Source: Nereocystis luetkeana (taxonomy: Eukaryota > Sar > Phaeophyceae > Laminariales > Laminariaceae). From it: a stretch of 64,000 nucleotides of DNA. Under the pieces are notes generated by a model. The model was given only the letters and a program-made list of their open reading frames with translations, was not told the DNA's origin and did no database searches. Each line of letters starts with the position of its first letter. Position 1 is the stretch's first letter. The stretch lies in assembly GCA_031213475.1 (NCBI GenBank), contig JARUPZ010000005.1, positions 8,180,988-8,244,987 of the forward strand, in the 5' to 3' direction. The translations under genes and the position numbers were made by a program. Below, one piece after another: positions 63,001 to 64,000 of this stretch.

Positions 63001-64000
63001 ACCGGGGAGCTTGAGGCCGAGGTTACAGAAGACGCAACAAAAGTGGAATCTGAGTTGGTGGTGGTCACTGCCGCGACCCCGACTGAGCATGCTGTTCCGA
63101 TAGAGTCAGCTGCTGTCGCTGACCACTCGCCAGAGTCTGCTGCCGTTGGGGATGAACCTGCGGTTGTCGAGACTGTGGTTGCGTCTGTGGAGTCTGTGGA
63201 GCCCGTGGACGTGGACGTTATTGAGACTGCGGCTACGAGATACATCGATGTCGCGGTTGTGGAGGACGCGGCGAGCGAGAGCGAGGTAGCGGGAGTTGCT
63301 GCCCCCACGCCTGCTGAGGATGCTTCTTCGATCGAGCCTTCTACCGGCATTGAAGGCGTAGCCAAGACAACCGCGGTTGGGGATACACCAGTGACTGCGG
63401 AGGCTGTGGCTGAACCGGTGGAAGCTGAAGCACCAACGGTTGTGGATGCTGTCGACGCTGTGGCAATCGGGGAGATCGGGGATGAGGTTGTGGAAGACGC
63501 CGTGCCTAAGAAGGAGGTTGCGGTATTCGCCGCCCTGACCGCGGTCGACGAAGCTTGTCCCCTTGACACAGCCTCTGTGGCGGATGCCTTACCCGAGGAG
63601 GCCGTAGTTGATGGTGAACCTGCTGCCATCAAGGCTATGGCTGAGCCAGTCCAGACTGGAGCGCAGTCGGATGTGGACGTTGCCGTTTCTGCGGTGACCA
63701 GGGAGATCGAGGCCGAGAGTGTTGAAGACGCAGAGTCTGAGGTGGATGAGACTGTGGTCGTAGCTTCGACTCCGACCGAGCCGGCTGCTGTCGCTGACGA
63801 CTCGCCCGAGACTCCTGCCGTTGAGGATGAACCTGCGAATGTGGAGACTGTGTTTGTGTCTGTCGAGACTGTGGAGCCCGTGGCCGTAGACGTTGTTGAG
63901 CTTACGGCTACCAGAGACATCGAGGTGGCTGTTGAGGAAGAAGCGGCGTGTCAGGAGGACGTGGCGGTGGTGGCTGCCCCCACCCCGTACCAGGAAACTG
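47583..64000 (+). CDS. Acidic Glu/Ala/Val/Thr-rich modular repeat protein, partial, unknown function
   Basis: Exons: 47583-48060, 49705-50109, 50635-51084, 51769-52077, 52579-53010, 53679-53756 (candidate), 59367-59816 and 61388 to beyond 64000. The ATG follows an in-frame TGA near 47,504. Every internal exon starts and ends in phase 1, is a multiple of three (405, 450, 309, 432, 78, 450 nt), begins with a split codon usually Gly followed by acidic residues, and nearly always has a GTGAGT donor. The encoded sequence is dominated by E, D, A, V, T and P with few K, R or aromatics. Recurring words are PLGEEE, VEPVEAEE, TEAEA and DAAPTE. There is no signal peptide, membrane span or catalytic motif. 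It is likely intrinsically disordered and strongly acidic. I do not recognise it; a scaffold, calcium- or metal-binding, or wall/matrix-related role is speculation. Confidence 0.85.
48061..49704 (+). other. Modular gene intron A
   Basis: A 1.6-kb intron with two exact TACCTGGTA motifs (near 48,146 and 48,988). A possible exon at about 48,465-48,560 is open but ends in the wrong phase. Confidence 0.6.
49705..50109 (+). CDS. Modular gene exon B
   Basis: 135 codons, GEDLIVDQLSAAVPTDAPEP to TEVVVAQEREETTVK. Acceptor GTCCACAG|GAG, donor AAGG|GTGAGT. Contains TEAEAQAEAQPETEVVV. Confidence 0.85.
50635..51084 (+). CDS. Modular gene exon C
   Basis: 150 codons, GEEPAAEEQTEPAPSLPSDL to GGEDKNACT. Acceptor TTTCTGCAG|GAG, donor ACCG|GTGAGT. 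The middle reads ENAAPTDDSLESPTGDSL, a module boundary. Confidence 0.87.
51769..52077 (+). CDS. Modular gene exon D
   Basis: 103 codons, GPMENDIVAEDPPAATPSDA to TEEKKTAQA. Acceptor CCTGTTAG|GGC after a pyrimidine tract, donor GCCG|GTGAGT. It is the shortest full module; it lacks the central PLGEEE part. Confidence 0.8.
52579..53010 (+). CDS. Modular gene exon E
   Basis: 144 codons, GGESVAEEQNASASLSCDMP to SKEEGDACG. Acceptor CGCCACAG|GTG, donor GGCG|GTGAGT. Contains RELPLGEEETPVVEAAATPV. Confidence 0.85.
53679..53756 (+). CDS. Modular gene candidate small exon
   Basis: Twenty-six codons, ALLVGDFTLNEFLDKLWSQV then SSLLPP. It has a strong T/C tract before CCTTCCAG and a CCCCCG|GTACGT donor, and is again phase 1-1 and a multiple of three. 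Unlike all other exons it is hydrophobic and amphipathic. The splice signals and phase support it; homology does not. Confidence 0.5.
53886..53975 (-). ncRNA. tRNA-like sequence in modular gene intron E
   Basis: On the minus strand TGGCTTGGTAGGTGG (A-box-like) is followed by GGGTTCAAGTCTC (B-box-like) whose five-base T stem pairs (GTGGG/CTCAC with one G-T). I find no matching seven-base acceptor stem, so it is probably a tRNA-derived repeat. Confidence 0.4.
54101..57540. other. Modular gene intron E, middle part
   Basis: Mostly A/T-rich unique sequence with homopolymer T and C runs (54,279-54,295; 55,414-55,425; 56,270-56,281), and four exact TACCAGGTA motifs (near 54221, 54490, 57313, 57462). 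No gene or known element recognised. Confidence 0.5.
57660..58080. other. GC-rich island inside the long intron
   Basis: A GC-rich block with overlapping frames of 60-118 codons on both strands (for example VSAGIAEEAIALGTSWVAGA on plus). It could be a decayed gene or element fragment, but I recognise no domain. Confidence 0.3.
58880..59180 (-). mobile_element. Possible reverse-transcriptase fragment
   Basis: The minus-strand frame reads MMCADDAGVFFGSVASLEET. The spacing and context resemble the YADD catalytic box of LINE reverse transcriptases (LYADDAG-V), with Tyr replaced by Cys. The flanks do not extend into a full domain, so this would be a dead fragment. Confidence 0.4.
59367..59816 (+). 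CDS. Modular gene exon F
   Basis: 150 codons, GDEHEAEDQPTAASSDATND to EEDEKAIPV. Acceptor GCCTGCAG|GCG, donor GTTG|GTGAGT. Contains DSKSPLGEEEDAVFVEPVFE, close to exon E and to units of exon G. Confidence 0.88.
59817..61387 (+). other. Modular gene intron F
   Basis: A 1.6-kb intron with no recognised element and no exact TACCWGGTA. Runs such as GAAAAAAGAAAGAAAAAA at 60,390-60,410 are unremarkable. Confidence 0.6.
61388..64000 (+). CDS. Modular gene exon G, tandem 75-residue units, open at window end
   Basis: After TTCCCTGTAG| the frame EDELVLEEPPTASRSGDPQS stays open for at least 2.6 kb. It opens with a copy of the exon-type module, then gives about ten units of roughly 75 residues. A unit runs DAAPTE, DDSPETP-GEE, a VEA-AEPVEAE block, VVD-VD-V-T-EIEAEVVEDA and EVAVVAAPTP. 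One unit (near 62,690-62,860) is shortened by about 25 residues. Another contains the aromatic insert VPVLDYLWNLCDSC. The minus strand is also largely stop-free because of GAN/GTN/GCN codons; those frames are shadows. Confidence 0.87.

Noticed and set aside
61440..63920. Minus-strand open frames of 196 and 420 codons rich in Ser, Thr and Ala
   Set aside because: They are antisense shadows of modular gene exon G. GAN/GTN/GCN codons give few stops on the complement. The plus frame has a proper acceptor, module homology and phase agreement.

Overview
This is nuclear DNA of a eukaryote with intron-rich genes, dense simple repeats and many small mobile-element remnants. A 19-exon gamma-adaptin gene fixes it as eukaryotic. 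The mixed base composition, long introns full of repeats and small families of degraded ankyrin-repeat genes suggest a stramenopile such as a brown alga (Ectocarpus-like). That placement is inference; no lineage-diagnostic marker is present.

Layout. (1) Positions 1-5,900 hold three or four broken members of one ankyrin-repeat family, two on + and one or two on -, with stop codons and frameshifts. (2) Positions 5,900-16,500 hold no gene I recognise: a 5'-truncated LINE end, a 230-bp direct-repeat pair, several tandem duplications and low-complexity DNA. (3) Positions 16,517-45,763, - strand, are one gene: the large gamma subunit of the clathrin adaptor AP-1, in 19 exons adding up to 2,727 nt (908 codons plus stop) across 29.2 kb. 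Its introns hold most of the repeats: a TA-flanked MITE family with 12 copies, a SINE-like family, LINE 3' tails, a 368-bp tandem triplication, a 249-bp tandem triplication, a perfect 312-bp AAGC microsatellite and a decayed duplicate exon. (4) Positions 45,764-47,582 are the divergent intergenic/promoter region. (5) Positions 47,583-64,000, + strand, are a second multi-exon gene that runs off the window. It encodes a very acidic Glu/Ala/Val/Thr/Pro-rich modular protein. Its internal exons are all phase 1-1 and multiples of three, and its last visible exon is an open tandem array of about ten 75-residue units. I do not recognise this protein.

The most unusual signals are: the modular acidic-protein gene with interchangeable exons; a 9-bp near-palindrome TACCWGGTA found about 28 times where about 0.5 is expected; a MITE family whose TA target duplication is shown inside the window by a filled and an empty copy of the same host repeat; a LINE and a SINE-like family that share a GAGTAY-poly(C) 3' end; and, in the adaptin gene, a GC-AG intron, a 28-nt candidate microexon and a decayed tandem exon copy. 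All counts and splice junctions were read by eye, without alignment software.
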